The notes under the pieces: generated by a model
What the model was told of the DNA's origin: nothing
The model's input: only the letters and a program-made list of their open reading frames with translations
Database searches by the model: none
Shown: one piece after another, positions 18,479-27,802 of the stretch
Position numbering within the stretch: the stretch's first letter is position 1
Layout: each line of letters begins with the position of its first letter
From: Priapulus caudatus
Taxonomy: Eukaryota > Priapulida > Priapulimorpha > Priapulimorphida > Priapulidae
Direction: 5' to 3'
Assembly: GCF_000485595.1 (NCBI RefSeq)
Contig: NW_014577401.1
Coordinates: 142,444-171,815 of the forward strand
Length of the DNA stretch: 29,372 bases
Position numbers and translations under genes: made by a program

Positions 18479-19640
18479 AGTAGTTTGTATCCACATCTGA
18501 GTTATCAAGTTTTCACTCCCTGAGAGAAAAAAACAACGATGATTAGCTCTACTAGATGATGCATAACAATAGATCGTAATCCCTCCTTAAGGTATGGTAA
18601 AAACGATTAGCTAGGCCTATATTAAAATTTACGGCAAGTAAATTTGGTTCACCATCACCGACATCATGCGATTTATGTTGCTTTCTTTTATATTTTATTA
18701 AAATTTAAATTACACACAGTTGGCGACCTTTAAATTAATCCAGATTAATCTCTACTGACCGGCGGTAGGTAGGGCCCCATCTACTAAAAATCAAACAAAG
18801 ATACAAACACTTGAAACATCTAATTTAATAGGCATAAGCGTCTACACCTTGGAATTTCAGCGTCGGCGGTCGGCAATCGTCAATGCCACCTTATTGCCGA
18901 CCTCAAACGTTGTCACGGACGGCGATGTTTTTTAGCCGACTTATCAAACTGCCTTGTGAGAGGCCATATGGCCTTAGTAGCTAAGGTCTAGCCAAACTTA
19001 CCATTAAAATGTACGTAGCATTTGTCGGCGGTACATTTTATGTTTGTCAAACAAAAAAAATCCGTCTAGAACGTTTGACTAGATTTAGTCAAAGTTGTCT
19101 ACACAATTGACAAAGACATACATATGCGGTATGACTTTGCGCAAACATTAGAATTAGATCACTCTTAATAAAAATGATAAGCATGCCTATTATAGTATTC
19201 AGTTTACAAGTAAGATTACAGCTTACTGATTACAACCATGTGCCGAGGTTCTGCCATTACATTCCTGCACACATGGCTGCTACCAGCCGTTGCTAGCTAC
19301 AGTGTGCCTGACACATGGTTAGGCTAGACAAGGAAGCTCCTAGATAACCTTGAAAAAATAGCATTTAAACTAATCAATTAATATCCATACTAGTAACCAT
19401 AAAGTAACATGATCTACAGCTTCTTTCTACAGTGAATGTAGTCCCGCGTTTTACACGTCTCAGACCATCTTTAACATACAGAGTGAAATTTGGCCTAACT
19501 CACACACTAGGACAAAGGCAGAATTACAAACACTGCACTTGAAACAGCTCTTGATTTGGTCAAATGGACTTGCGACAATTTTTGCAGCAGATACACAGAT
19601 TACTTTTGCTAGTGGTTGACTTAGGCAAAAAATAAATATT
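18479..19640. other. Transposon interior, right part, no recognised gene
   Basis: AT-rich without a credible gene. A small inverted repeat AAAATGTAC (19005-19013) / GTACATTTT (19031-19039) and a CGGCGGTCGGCAATCGTC patch at 18864 are the only visible structures. Confidence 0.5.
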
Positions 19641-19690
19641 TTCACTGTAATTTGTGACTTTAGGCAATTAATCGTATGAGGATGACGAAT

Positions 19691-20000
19691 ATACGGTGAA
19701 ACGGCCAGTTGTAAACTACTATCCTTCTACTCTTTTATTCTCTGTTTTACACACAATTACACGGCGGCACCATAGCACGCAAAGCTACCAGCGCACAGTC
19801 GTTGGCAGCCGCAATTATCCAGCGACTACAATATGTATAAACCATACAGGAGTCCTGGTACGTATAACTATGAAAACGCAACTAACCATTTATATACTGG
19901 GAGAATATCGGTGAAGACCTATAATCGAAATTGAACTCATTCTATAAAGATATGAATACACTGTGAACCGATCGTGCGGTCATACGGTCGCGCGCGCATC
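19691..20000 (+). repeat. Full-length U repeat, copy U4
   Basis: Starts ATACGGTGAAACGGCCAGTT and contains an extra 5' part of about 140 bp absent from U1-U3 and U6, then CGACTACAATATGTATAAAC (uninserted ACAATAT) and the common 165 bp. It ends CGGTCGCGCGCGCATCTTTAAA without a microsatellite. U7 at 29088 has the same 5' part. Confidence 0.85.
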
Positions 20001-20016
20001 TTTAAAGAAAATTCCA

Positions 20017-20115
20017 TTTATAAATCTTCACCGATATTCTCCCAGTATATGAATGGTTAGTTACGTTTTCATAGCTACACCTATACCAGGACTCGTGTAT
20101 ATGGTTGTCTATTGT
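20017..20115 (-). repeat. Inverted U fragment, copy U5
   Basis: Reads CTTCACCGATATTCTCCCAG, AATGGTTAGTTACGTTTTCATAG and CCAGGACTC, the reverse complement of the U middle, then passes into a TG microsatellite. U4 and U5 face each other across TCTTTAAAG, so the pair can fold back. Confidence 0.85.
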
Positions 20116-20167
20116 GTGTGTGTACGCGCGCGTGCATGTGTGCGTGTGCGTGTGCGTGTGCGTGTGT

Positions 20168-20205
<38 letters not shown>

Positions 20206-20221
20206 TGGTGTGTGTGTGTGT

Positions 20222-20253
<32 letters not shown>

Positions 20254-20303
20254 TGTGTGTGTGCCGTCTACATACATACGTGCGTGCGCGTGTGTGTGTA
20301 GGT
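20112..20303. repeat. TG/TGCG microsatellite
   Basis: (TG)n with CGTG interruptions and GTGG slips: the reverse-complement counterpart of the CA tracts beside the forward U copies, as expected if the microsatellite moves with U. Confidence 0.95.
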
Positions 20304-21306
20304 ATATGGATAGCCATCGTGTTCACAATTACTGTTTTCCCCGCAGTAGAATTAATTAACCCGGAGATAAATTATAGTACTTTGTATCCAATCAGGAGAC
20401 GGGTAATATAACTATTTTCAGCTATTATTGGTACCAGTTAGCAGTCATTGTCGCAAAATTTATCCACCGTCAAATCACTCTAACAGTTGTGAAAATGTGT
20501 ATAATATCATTTTGACTATTACCAACATCGCCCCCTCCCGCCATTTCATCGTCACGCACTAACATCCCTAGTATGCGGAAAACCCATAATTGATAAGTTA
20601 CAACATTGTCATGTCATCGGGAGAGGATCCAACTCACACCTGTTACTACAACGTGATCAAGATTTTCCAGACTAAACTCGAGAAAGTGACATAACCAGAA
20701 GCTGGATCAGAATTAAGCTATAGGTCACGAATTAAAACGTATGACGCACGACGCGCGCCTGTTCACTCGGGCATACGAATGTCATAAGACAAACTCCGAC
20801 CCGAAACACGGCAGGAGAATAAATCCTCACAGTTTGTTCTGCCCACTGGATGTGCAGCATGCCCTGTTTCGCCTGATGACTCCCTAGTTTAATCGCTCAT
20901 ATAATAATAGTGTCAGACCAGCATGGCTTGGCCACGGCGAGTGGGGTGAATTTAAGAAATTCATGCAAAGTTTGAACTTTAGAAGTGAAAACTTAATCCG
21001 TAGGCAAACTCATCATGTGTGTTGAGAGTGTGTCAGCTAGACGGCAAGTAGCCATTGCGCAGATGTGTGGCGTAACATTTACCTGAATATTCACTGGATG
21101 CACTTGGCTCTAACAATGAATGGTAGCATAGGGGGTGAGGTAGCAATGAAGAGTGAGATGTGCTTATATGTTACGTAAAACAATTGAATCACACAAAAAA
21201 TGAAGCAATGTTTATTGTCACATTCGCCGTCTCCCTTCACCGTCAATTGCGCATGCTGTGTAAATCTCACGACATGGTCTCACCTCCGAAACAACACGCT
21301 ATCGTC
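20304..21306. other. No recognisable feature
   Basis: About 1 kb of unique-looking DNA without a credible open frame, hairpin or repeat. Confidence 0.5.
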
Positions 21307-21308
<2 letters not shown>

Positions 21309-21354
<46 letters not shown>

Positions 21355-21838
21355 TTCTCTCTATCTATCTATCTACTCGCTCTCTCTCTCCTCTCATCTC
21401 TCTCTTTCTCTCTCTCTTTTCCCACCTTTTTTTCTTTTCCTTTTTTCTTCTTTCTCTTTTTTTATCTCTCTCTCTCTCTCTCTCTCTCCTCTCGTCTATC
21501 TCTCCTATCTCCTCTCTCTCTCTCTCTTCCTCTTCTCTCTCTCTCTCTCATCTCTTCTTCTCTCTTTTTCCTCTCTCTCTCCTCTCTCTCTCTCTTTCGT
21601 CTTCTTCTCTCTTCTCTCTCTCTCTCTCTCTAATTTATCTCTCTCGCGCTCTCTCTCTCTCTCCCTCTCTTCTCTCTCTCTCTCGCGCTCCTCCTCAGCT
21701 CTCATCTCTCTCTCTCTTTCTCTCTCTTCTCTCTCTCTCTTTCTATCTATCTATCTCTCTCCCTCTCCCTCGCGCTCTCTCCCTCTCTCTCTTCTCTCTC
21801 TCTTTCTCTTCTCTCCCTCTCTCTCTCTCTTTCTCTCG

Positions 21839-21871
<33 letters not shown>

Positions 21872-21908
21872 GCTCTTCTCTATCTATGTTATCTATTCTC
21901 TCGCTCTC

Positions 21909-21977
<69 letters not shown>

Positions 21978-21978
21978 A

Positions 21979-22020
<42 letters not shown>
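21309..22020. repeat. CT microsatellite tract, about 710 bp
   Basis: Nearly pure pyrimidine strand, mostly (CT)n with TTTC, TATC and CGCT interruptions. The Ser/Leu-only (plus) and Arg/Glu-only (minus) open frames are artefacts. Confidence 0.98.
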
Positions 22021-22022
<2 letters not shown>

Positions 22023-22305
22023 GTATATGTTACCGCATATTAAAATAAGTGGATCAGTGAATCTAGTTGAGTCTCTTCTTTTGATAACATTAGGAAATTA
22101 TTAATCTAGTAAGCCTCTTTGAACTTTCACTGCTGCAGGGGTGAAATCGAAACTTTTCGATGCCGCAGAACACACAATTCGAGATAGAGCGTAAATCCGC
22201 GGTATAGAATGTGCGACGACGTGTGAGGGCGTGTTCATTATACATAAGCGCGATCTGATATGTAGGCGCTGCCAATAATATAACGGTACGGCTAGTAAAT
22301 GAATA

Positions 22306-22307
<2 letters not shown>

Positions 22308-22341
<34 letters not shown>
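22308..22341. repeat. TA microsatellite
   Basis: (TA)n of about 34 bp. Confidence 0.95.
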
Positions 22342-22345
<4 letters not shown>

Positions 22346-23141
22346 GCACTAGAGCATATACTTCTCCGAGAGCATCATATATCGCCTATATTCTACGTAG
22401 ACGCTGATCAAACGCACGATTACAATACGCACTGTCATCGCACGAACGCCAGTGCATGTGTACGGACACAGTATAAAAAAAACCCTTGTGTATCTGTGCA
22501 CAACCGGGTGCTTGGGATGACTGTGCATTTAAAGAAGGGCATTTTCACAGTATCAAAGTATAATCATTAAGCGAACTTCTAGCTAAATAGGGCATCGAGT
22601 CCTACCCCCTATCTCGCTTTACACCACCGACACATGTCTACGCTACGCCGCGTTCGTTCTAGAGTGGGTCAGCCCTACACCATAGTTACTGCCAGGGTTT
22701 CAGGCGAGTTATGCGGTTGTTTGATGTAGACTTTAATTAGGGAGGTGTGAAATACGAGCTATAGAAAGCGAATGTTGCTAATGCGCAAAGGCCGCGCAAC
22801 ACACGCACGATATTAACGAAAGAGAAAGGGAAAATCTTTCTCAATACGCCTTTTACCTCATCTTCAGCAACTCGCACACCACGGAGTCCCCGTGCGTACT
22901 AGACAGGCCAAAGCGAGTATTTTAGAAGTGTAGTGATCATTAATACTCATTGCATGTATGCAGCACACGGGCATCGAAATAATTGATTGCAGTTATTAAA
23001 GCTACTCACGTGTAATACAGATGCTAAAAGACCACCCGAACCATAATAATAAATAATAATAATAAATCAATCAAGGAATGCAGGTAGCGGGAATCTGATG
23101 GGGTGGAGAGCTAGCAGGGGATCATTGTGTGCGCACAAACA
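22342..23141. other. No recognisable gene; upstream of the orphan promoter
   Basis: Unique-looking DNA. (AAT)n at 23043-23066 is the only repeat. The part closest to 23142 may be distal promoter sequence of a lost shematrin-like gene. Confidence 0.5.
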
Positions 23142-23196
23142 TTTAAATAGGAGAGCGTCGGATGTACTGACGATTTATCCGCAGCTTCAGCCACAG
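23142..23196 (+). pseudogene. Orphan promoter and exon 1 of a third shematrin-like gene
   Basis: TTTAAATAGGAGA at 23142 and GCAGCTTCAGCCACAG ending at 23196 match gene 2 (8484-8548) in sequence and almost in spacing. The following donor is ATAAGAG in place of GTAAGAG, so the splice site is lost. No signal-peptide exon or Gly/Tyr exon follows. Confidence 0.7.
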
Positions 23197-23240
23197 ATAA
23201 GAGTTTCAAACATGGAACTCTAAGTTCAGCAACATGGAAT

Positions 23241-23289
23241 CAGGAGCGTATAATGACAAAGCGTATTTGTCATTCATTATACGCTCCTG
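23241..23289. mobile_element. 49-bp palindromic micro-insertion, 7-bp TSD (copy 3)
   Basis: Left arm CAGGAGCGTATAATGACAAA and right arm TTTGTCATTCATTATACGCT followed by CCTG; the right arm carries a 4-base ATTC/ATGA duplication. ATGGAAT is directly repeated at 23234-23240 and 23290-23296. Confidence 0.85.
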
Positions 23290-23569
23290 ATGGAATGTAG
23301 AATGCGTGGGATCCCTGCGACCTTTTACTCTGCAGTTAGCTCAACCCGTACAGTCAGCCCTTCATTCCGTAATAAGTTATCTCATTTGACTCTTATATGG
23401 CCATATTAATTAGTTTCGTCAAACGTGGTCATATAATTTAGATTTACAGGCACGAGGCCCTGGAGTGCACGTATCGATTATGGCATTATGCGATATCGTA
23501 ACATGACATACGATATCGTAACATCGTATGTATATGACTCCCTGCATGATATATAGGTCACATGTAATA

Positions 23570-23655
23570 TTATAAGTCACATACACACATATATATATAT
23601 AACAGTATAATAGTATATAATATATAATATAGTGTCATATATAATATAAGTCACA
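23570..23655. repeat. AT-rich microsatellite with AAGTCACA repeats
   Basis: (TA)n and TATAATATA variants, with AAGTCACATACACACA and AAGTCACACACACACA at the two sides, leading into the CA tract before U6. Confidence 0.85.
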
Positions 23656-23667
23656 CACACACAGACA

Positions 23668-23830
23668 CACAAAACCATACAGGAGTCCTGGTACGTGTAA
23701 CTATGAAAACGCAACTAACCCTTTATATACTGGGAGAATATCAGTGAAGACCTATAATCGAAATTGAACTCATTCTATAAAGATATGAATACACTGTGAA
23801 CCGATCGTGCGGTCATACGGTCGCGCGCAC
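23668..23830 (+). repeat. U repeat, copy U6 (before core copy 2)
   Basis: Begins ACCATACAGGAGTCCTGG after a CA run and ends CATACGGTCGCGCGCACGCA. Nearly identical to U3, including CCCTTTATATACTGGG and ATATCAGTGAAG, so U3 and U6 were copied together with the cores. Confidence 0.9.
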
Positions 23831-23931
23831 GCACGCACGCACACACACACGCACACACACGCACACAGACACAGACACACACGCACGCACGCACGCACGC
23901 ACGAACGCACGCACACACACGCACACACACT
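23826..23931. repeat. CACG/CA microsatellite joining U6 to core copy 2
   Basis: Same interrupted (CACG)n/(CA)n layout as 11776-11884, including CAGACACAGACA. Confidence 0.9.
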
Positions 23932-24022
23932 CTTTAAATCATAATTAATATTCTTATGTTTACGCGTGCGTTGACCGTCATATAGAACTGCTCTTTGTTG
24001 ACTCTTGTAACGTTACTTAAAC

Positions 24023-24244
24023 ATGGATGAGTTGCTGCCTCTCATGTACGACGAGTCGGACATTCAATATAACGACATGCCCGAGTTACACCCAGTGTCG
24101 GAGACTCACTTTGATGTGCCGCATATCCCCCTCCCCCCGCAGCCTCAGCCTTCACCTTTAGTCTGTCCCCCTCCTACGGTTAATGAACTAGCTGACATGC
24201 TGGGACAAGCTCTACGCACCCCCCCCCCTCCATACCTTTCCTGA
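24023..24244 (+). CDS. Acidic, proline-rich N-terminal frame of the core repeat (73 aa)
   Basis: ATG at 24023, shortly after AACGTTACTTAAAC, opens MDELLPLMYDESDIQYNDMP, a strongly acidic start. A Pro-rich middle (IPLPPQPQPSPLVCPPP) and NELADMLGQALRTPPPPYLS before TGA follow. The same frame stays open past the TGA for about 40 further codons, up to a hydrophobic stretch; copy 1 reads Glu at the matching place owing to indels. The ancestral product was therefore probably longer, with a C-terminal membrane segment. Acidic/proline-rich design can be seen in gag-like or adaptor-type proteins, but I recognise no family. Confidence 0.4.
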   Translation: MDELLPLMYDESDIQYNDMPELHPVSETHFDVPHIPLPPQPQPSPLVCPPPTVNELADMLGQALRTPPPPYLS

Positions 24245-25681
24245 TCCATTATTCCTATGGTATACCAAAAAGTGCATATTATAATGTCTCGAAGCTCACA
24301 CCTGCGAGGTACGCACAATTTTTGCCGATATACGACTGTTTCACAGCCTACGGGACGTGTTATTATTCCTCGTTGATTGTAGTATTCATTGGTGTAATCT
24401 TTGCGTGAAACGTTATGTAGAAATCTGTTATCGTTTCTTTCATTTGTCGTAACGGTACGTTTACACTATATTGTCAGACTGCTAAACACATTCTTCAATT
24501 AGAGTTTGATATGGGCCTAAAACATTTAATCGAAAATATGAAATCAGTTTTGCGTTTTTTGTTGGCTGTATGATGTGTGGAAGTGACAAAGGTTGTCAGG
24601 TCCACATCGGTGTTGTAATAATAGATTATTGTAATAATGGATTATGGTAATAATTGGTGCTGTGTGTATTAATGTGATTATGATTATGAATATGAGATAT
24701 AAAGGAGCACGAGGCTCGATGTATTTAAACGTGGTTTCGGTAATGCGTGTCGGTACGCGCATATGTTGTATTGTAGGTATTGTAGGTTGTATAAGAGGAT
24801 GCACGTACGGTACAGCATAAAAAGACGCAAGACTGAGAGTAATTGCAGCGATATCAAAATGTTCACTGCCAAATGTGTTGAAGTTCTGACTTGTATGGTG
24901 ATCGTACTTTATCGTTACTTGTTTTATAAATATAGTGCGCGGTTAATCGAAAGCTAACGTAGAGGCACCGGTCGAGGCACAAGCACACCCTGATGGGTTG
25001 GTGCATGTCATCCGTACAGCTTCTACCGTGACGACGCCTGTTTAAGGGGTGTCCGGCATTCGAATTTATGGTCGACTGTACGTAGAAACGTGTATTATTG
25101 CATCTCTATTATTGTATTGGTTAAACCGGCAAGATTGTTTGTTTCCTCGAGGAAGTAGTTACCCTGTATATGTGTGTGTGTCTATTTATGCGTGCGTAAT
25201 TATTATAATTATATTTTACAGTAGCACCAATCGTCGTCACGCATAGCGATAGACAACGCCTTGGACATAGTACTAGGTTTGAGGGCATGCAACAGTAGAG
25301 TTAAAGGCACTAGCATTGCACGTACAGCAAGCATGTATCACTTTTATTTTTTGACCCCGTCAATCATATCCATACAAATTACGACCCATCCGGGCCAGCC
25401 AGTCTAATTATTTTCCGCTCCAGCTCTTCACGCTTCATACTTCATTGTACTAACCGGTTCCTTCTCTTCCCCTCCATCTGTAAAGCGCCCACGATATACC
25501 CTTACCACCAGGACGCCCCATCCACATTGTAACACCATCAATGAAAGACGAGACATTCGCTAGAGGCGTCCGCACTGCAACTACCCGACTGGACGCGGGA
25601 TTAGGACGAGAAAGCCCCATCCACTGCCATTACATATTCGGGCAGCATCCATTGTGACCTTCAACGCCGAACGAAAGGGTT

Positions 25682-25964
25682 ATGCGCCGCACCCTAATTT
25701 TGAGCACCAGATCCAGACCATACAGCCGAAACCCTGTCCAGGAAACCAGGCTTGACAACCAGCTGACTCACCTTAAGAAGAAACACCAGAAGGACATCAC
25801 TGCACTGGAGATAGCGCTTGCGCGTGCTAATGGTGCATGCGCAGAGGCCGAGAGGATGGCTGACCGCCAGCTGCACATGACGACCAACCTGCTGACCGCT
25901 ATAGCCAGGCGCGCACAGTCGCTGCACACCCGGACACCAGGACGCCAGGACACAACGACACCAG
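25682..25964 (+). CDS. Coiled-coil frame of the core repeat, C-terminus cut by an insertion
   Basis: ATG at 25682 opens MRRTLILSTRSRPYSRNP, then a helix-forming stretch (LDNQLTHLKKKHQKDITALE onward to AEAERMADRQLHMTTNLLTA) with hydrophobics at heptad-like spacing, followed by the Pro/Thr-rich minisatellite-coded start (RTPGRQDTTTP). The frame continues 46 codons into the inserted DNA, which is not original. The start codon is uncertain because an upstream in-frame part could have been lost through indels. Coiled coil followed by a low-complexity tail is compatible with a structural or capsid-like protein of a mobile element; unproven. Confidence 0.4.
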
Positions 25965-26331
25965 ATGAAGTGAGTTACGCTAGCGTGTCGAACTGTGCAC
26001 CGCCGCGCGGCAGTCTAGGTCATGCAGCCGAGCGTTTTTTTAAAAAAAACTTGAAAATGCTACGTAGATGGACTCGTAGCGCCATCTATGGGTGGCGATA
26101 ACTTCCAAATTAATGTCAGGGCATAAATCAGCGAAAAGGGAAAATTATTTTTATACACGAAAAGCACGCGCGCCGAGCCACAAAGCAACAAAAACGAGTA
26201 TTTGGATTTATTCTCGCCCTACGTGCAAAGCCGAAAGACTTCTGCAATGGCCAGAACTGCTGAATTGACCGATTCTACGGCTTTATCCTATACCTAAAAG
26301 GCCTCGTGAAAAGTATTCTAATATAGGGCAG

Positions 26332-26469
26332 CGAGTTGTCCATAGATGGCGCCAGTGTGGCGCTGTTCGCGCTTCGCGCGTTTATCCGGCTGCAGTTTGT
26401 CGAGTTGTCCATAGATGGCGCCAGTGTGGCGCTGTTCGCGCTTCGCGCGTTTATCCGGCTGCAGTTTGT
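26332..26469. repeat. 69-bp tandem duplication
   Basis: Two identical copies starting at 26332 and 26401 (CGAGTTGTCCATAGATGGCG, ending CGGCTGCAGTTTGT). The unit holds the palindromic GCGCTTCGCGC-type cores and CCATAGATGGCGC, which also occurs inverted (GCGCCATCTATGG) at 26079-26091. Confidence 0.95.
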
Positions 26470-26487
26470 CAAGGGCTATGATGCTAT

Positions 26488-26525
26488 CAGGAGTAGATAA
26501 TAGAAGATTCTATTATCTACTCCTG
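26488..26525. mobile_element. 38-bp palindromic micro-insertion, 7-bp TSD (copy 4)
   Basis: Sixteen-base arms CAGGAGTAGATAATAG and complement around a 6-base loop AAGATT. ATGCTAT is directly repeated at 26481-26487 and 26526-26532. Confidence 0.88.
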
Positions 26526-26617
26526 ATGCTATTGTACTTAAGCTAAATCCGGTAGTACATCATGCAGTATATCAAGCTCATTTTTGGTAACAACTAAAAA
26601 CGGCCGGGCCATAGTCT

Positions 26618-26985
26618 ATATATACTTAGATACAATATAATGTAACCCAAACCCAAGAGGATAGGGCCACAGGGGCATGTAACGTACTCCGTGGCCCATA
26701 AATATGCTCTCTAATAACATGCAAGCTTTCAAATTAACCCGGAGTAGATTCGCTAACACCCAAGGTGGACTGGCTATATTCTATGTTGTATATATAATGG
26801 CCCATTATATATACAACATAGAATATAGCCAGTCCACCTTGGGTGTTAGCGAATCTACTCCGGGTTAATTTGAAAGCTTGCATGTTATTAGAGAGCATAT
26901 TTATGGGCCACGGAGTACGTTACATGCCCCTGTGGATAGGGCCCCTATCCTCTTGGGTTTGGGTTACATTATTGTATCTAATATA
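26618..26985. repeat. Near-perfect palindrome, arms about 180 bp
   Basis: Symmetric about the C at 26801 (TATATAATGG c CCATTATATA). The inner ~140 bp of the arms appear identical. The outer part has one small extra hairpin in the right arm (GGATAGGGCCCCTATCC, 26934-26950). The arms contain GTAACCCAAACCCAAGAGG at the outer ends. No spacer means a genuine copy would extrude as a cruciform; an inverted-read assembly artefact is possible. Confidence 0.9.
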
Positions 26986-27145
26986 TACTATACTCTATAC
27001 TATATAGCTCCAAGAAACGGTATTGCTAGGGTTAGAATACCGTTGTAGAATACCGTATAGACAATCCGTCGCACAGCCTGGTCGGGCTATATACTATAGT
27101 ACAGTATATGTATATAGTACAGTACTATATGTATCTATATTACAG
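26986..27145. repeat. TATACTATAGTACAG-type AT-rich repeats
   Basis: Short repeats ATATACTATA, AGTACAGTAT and GAATACCGT (three times, 27017-27057) follow the palindrome. Confidence 0.7.
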
Positions 27146-27244
27146 TAGAGGCCGGTCTATGGTTTGCAAACGTCATAAATGCAGGGTTTCTTCTGAGGGA
27201 AAATTAGATAAAGGAGGTAATGGCCATGCAGTTTGGGGAAAACG

Positions 27245-27424
27245 GGTTCAAGGATAGAGAACATGGATCCCAATAAAACCAATGTCATTTACATCAATAT
27301 TATTGATTATATTGATTATATTTTTGGTTAGGGTTATGGTTATAGGGTTAGGGTTAGGGTTAAGGTCAGGTTATTAGCCAAGCACATTGGTTTTATTGGG
27401 ACCCATGTTCTCTATCCTTGGGCC
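27245..27424. mobile_element. 180-bp MITE with TTAGGG repeats, 8-bp TSD
   Basis: GGAAAACG is directly repeated at 27237-27244 and 27425-27432. TIRs: GGTTCAAGGATAGAGAACAT on the left; reverse complement of the right GGCCCAAGGATAGAGAACAT, continuing GG(A/T)YCCCAATAAAACCAATGT. The middle (27328-27370) is GGTTAGGGTTATGG then AGGGTTAGGGTTAGGGTTAA. Unrelated in TIR sequence to the telomere-repeat MITE at 3632. Confidence 0.88.
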
Positions 27425-27802
27425 GGAAAACGCGCATGATGGATTCAAAGGTGTGCTGCAGGCAGACGCGGGGGAGAGAGGGACTCCCCTTTTTGGTCAA
27501 AATTGTTAAAATTTGAATGTCCTAGACTGCATTTGAGACACCCTGAAAATGAAATTTCACTTTAAATCTTACTCTGTTAGTTGCCACTTTTGACAACGTG
27601 GCAAGGCCGTATGCAGGAAATTTTCTGTAGGGGGGCAAATACGCAGGAAATTTTCTGTAGGGGGGGCAAAGGTACTCCCAACGCCCTCTATTGCCCTATT
27701 TGTCCCATTAAAAGGCATACTCTGAAAATCTCTAGGGGGGGCAACTGCCCCTGCTAGACCCGTCGGCTCGCCATCAACGCCGTCGGCCTCAACATCGTTT
27801 AA

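Larger units (their letters stand above)
15494..19690. mobile_element. 4.2-kb DNA transposon with about 40-bp TIRs inserted between core copy 1 and U4
   Basis: Left end ACTCGTCATCCTGCTACGAT, then AATTGCCTAATGTCA. The right end as reverse complement is ATTCGTCATCCTCATACGAT, then TAATTGCCTAAAGTCA. ATA lies at 15491-15493 and 19691-19693. Core copy 2 shows the uninserted junction (TATATAATATACGGTGAAAC near 29080-29097). The subterminal motif TGACTTAGGCAA recurs near both ends (15690, 15780, 19617, 19656, and a TGACTTGGGCA variant at 15746). The interior has no frame I recognise. It also holds a 25-N gap, so any transposase may be incomplete. Confidence 0.8.
25965..27756. mobile_element. 1.8-kb nest of repeats inserted in core copy 2
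   Basis: Core copy 1 passes directly from the CCAGGACAC minisatellite to GACCCGTCGGCTCGCC (14121), while copy 2 leaves the homology at 25965 and resumes at 27757. The inserted DNA contains a 69-bp duplication, a micro-palindrome, a large palindrome, a telomere-repeat MITE and a doubled AGGAAATTTTCTGTAGGGGG motif (27617 and 27646). No gene is recognised. Confidence 0.75.

Noticed and set aside
19840-19990. Hammerhead ribozyme in the U repeat (GAAG..GAAA look-alike)
   Set aside because: The CTGANGA core is missing and the stems do not pair.
21160-22048. Ser/Leu-rich 282-aa open frame
   Set aside because: Translation of a CT microsatellite.
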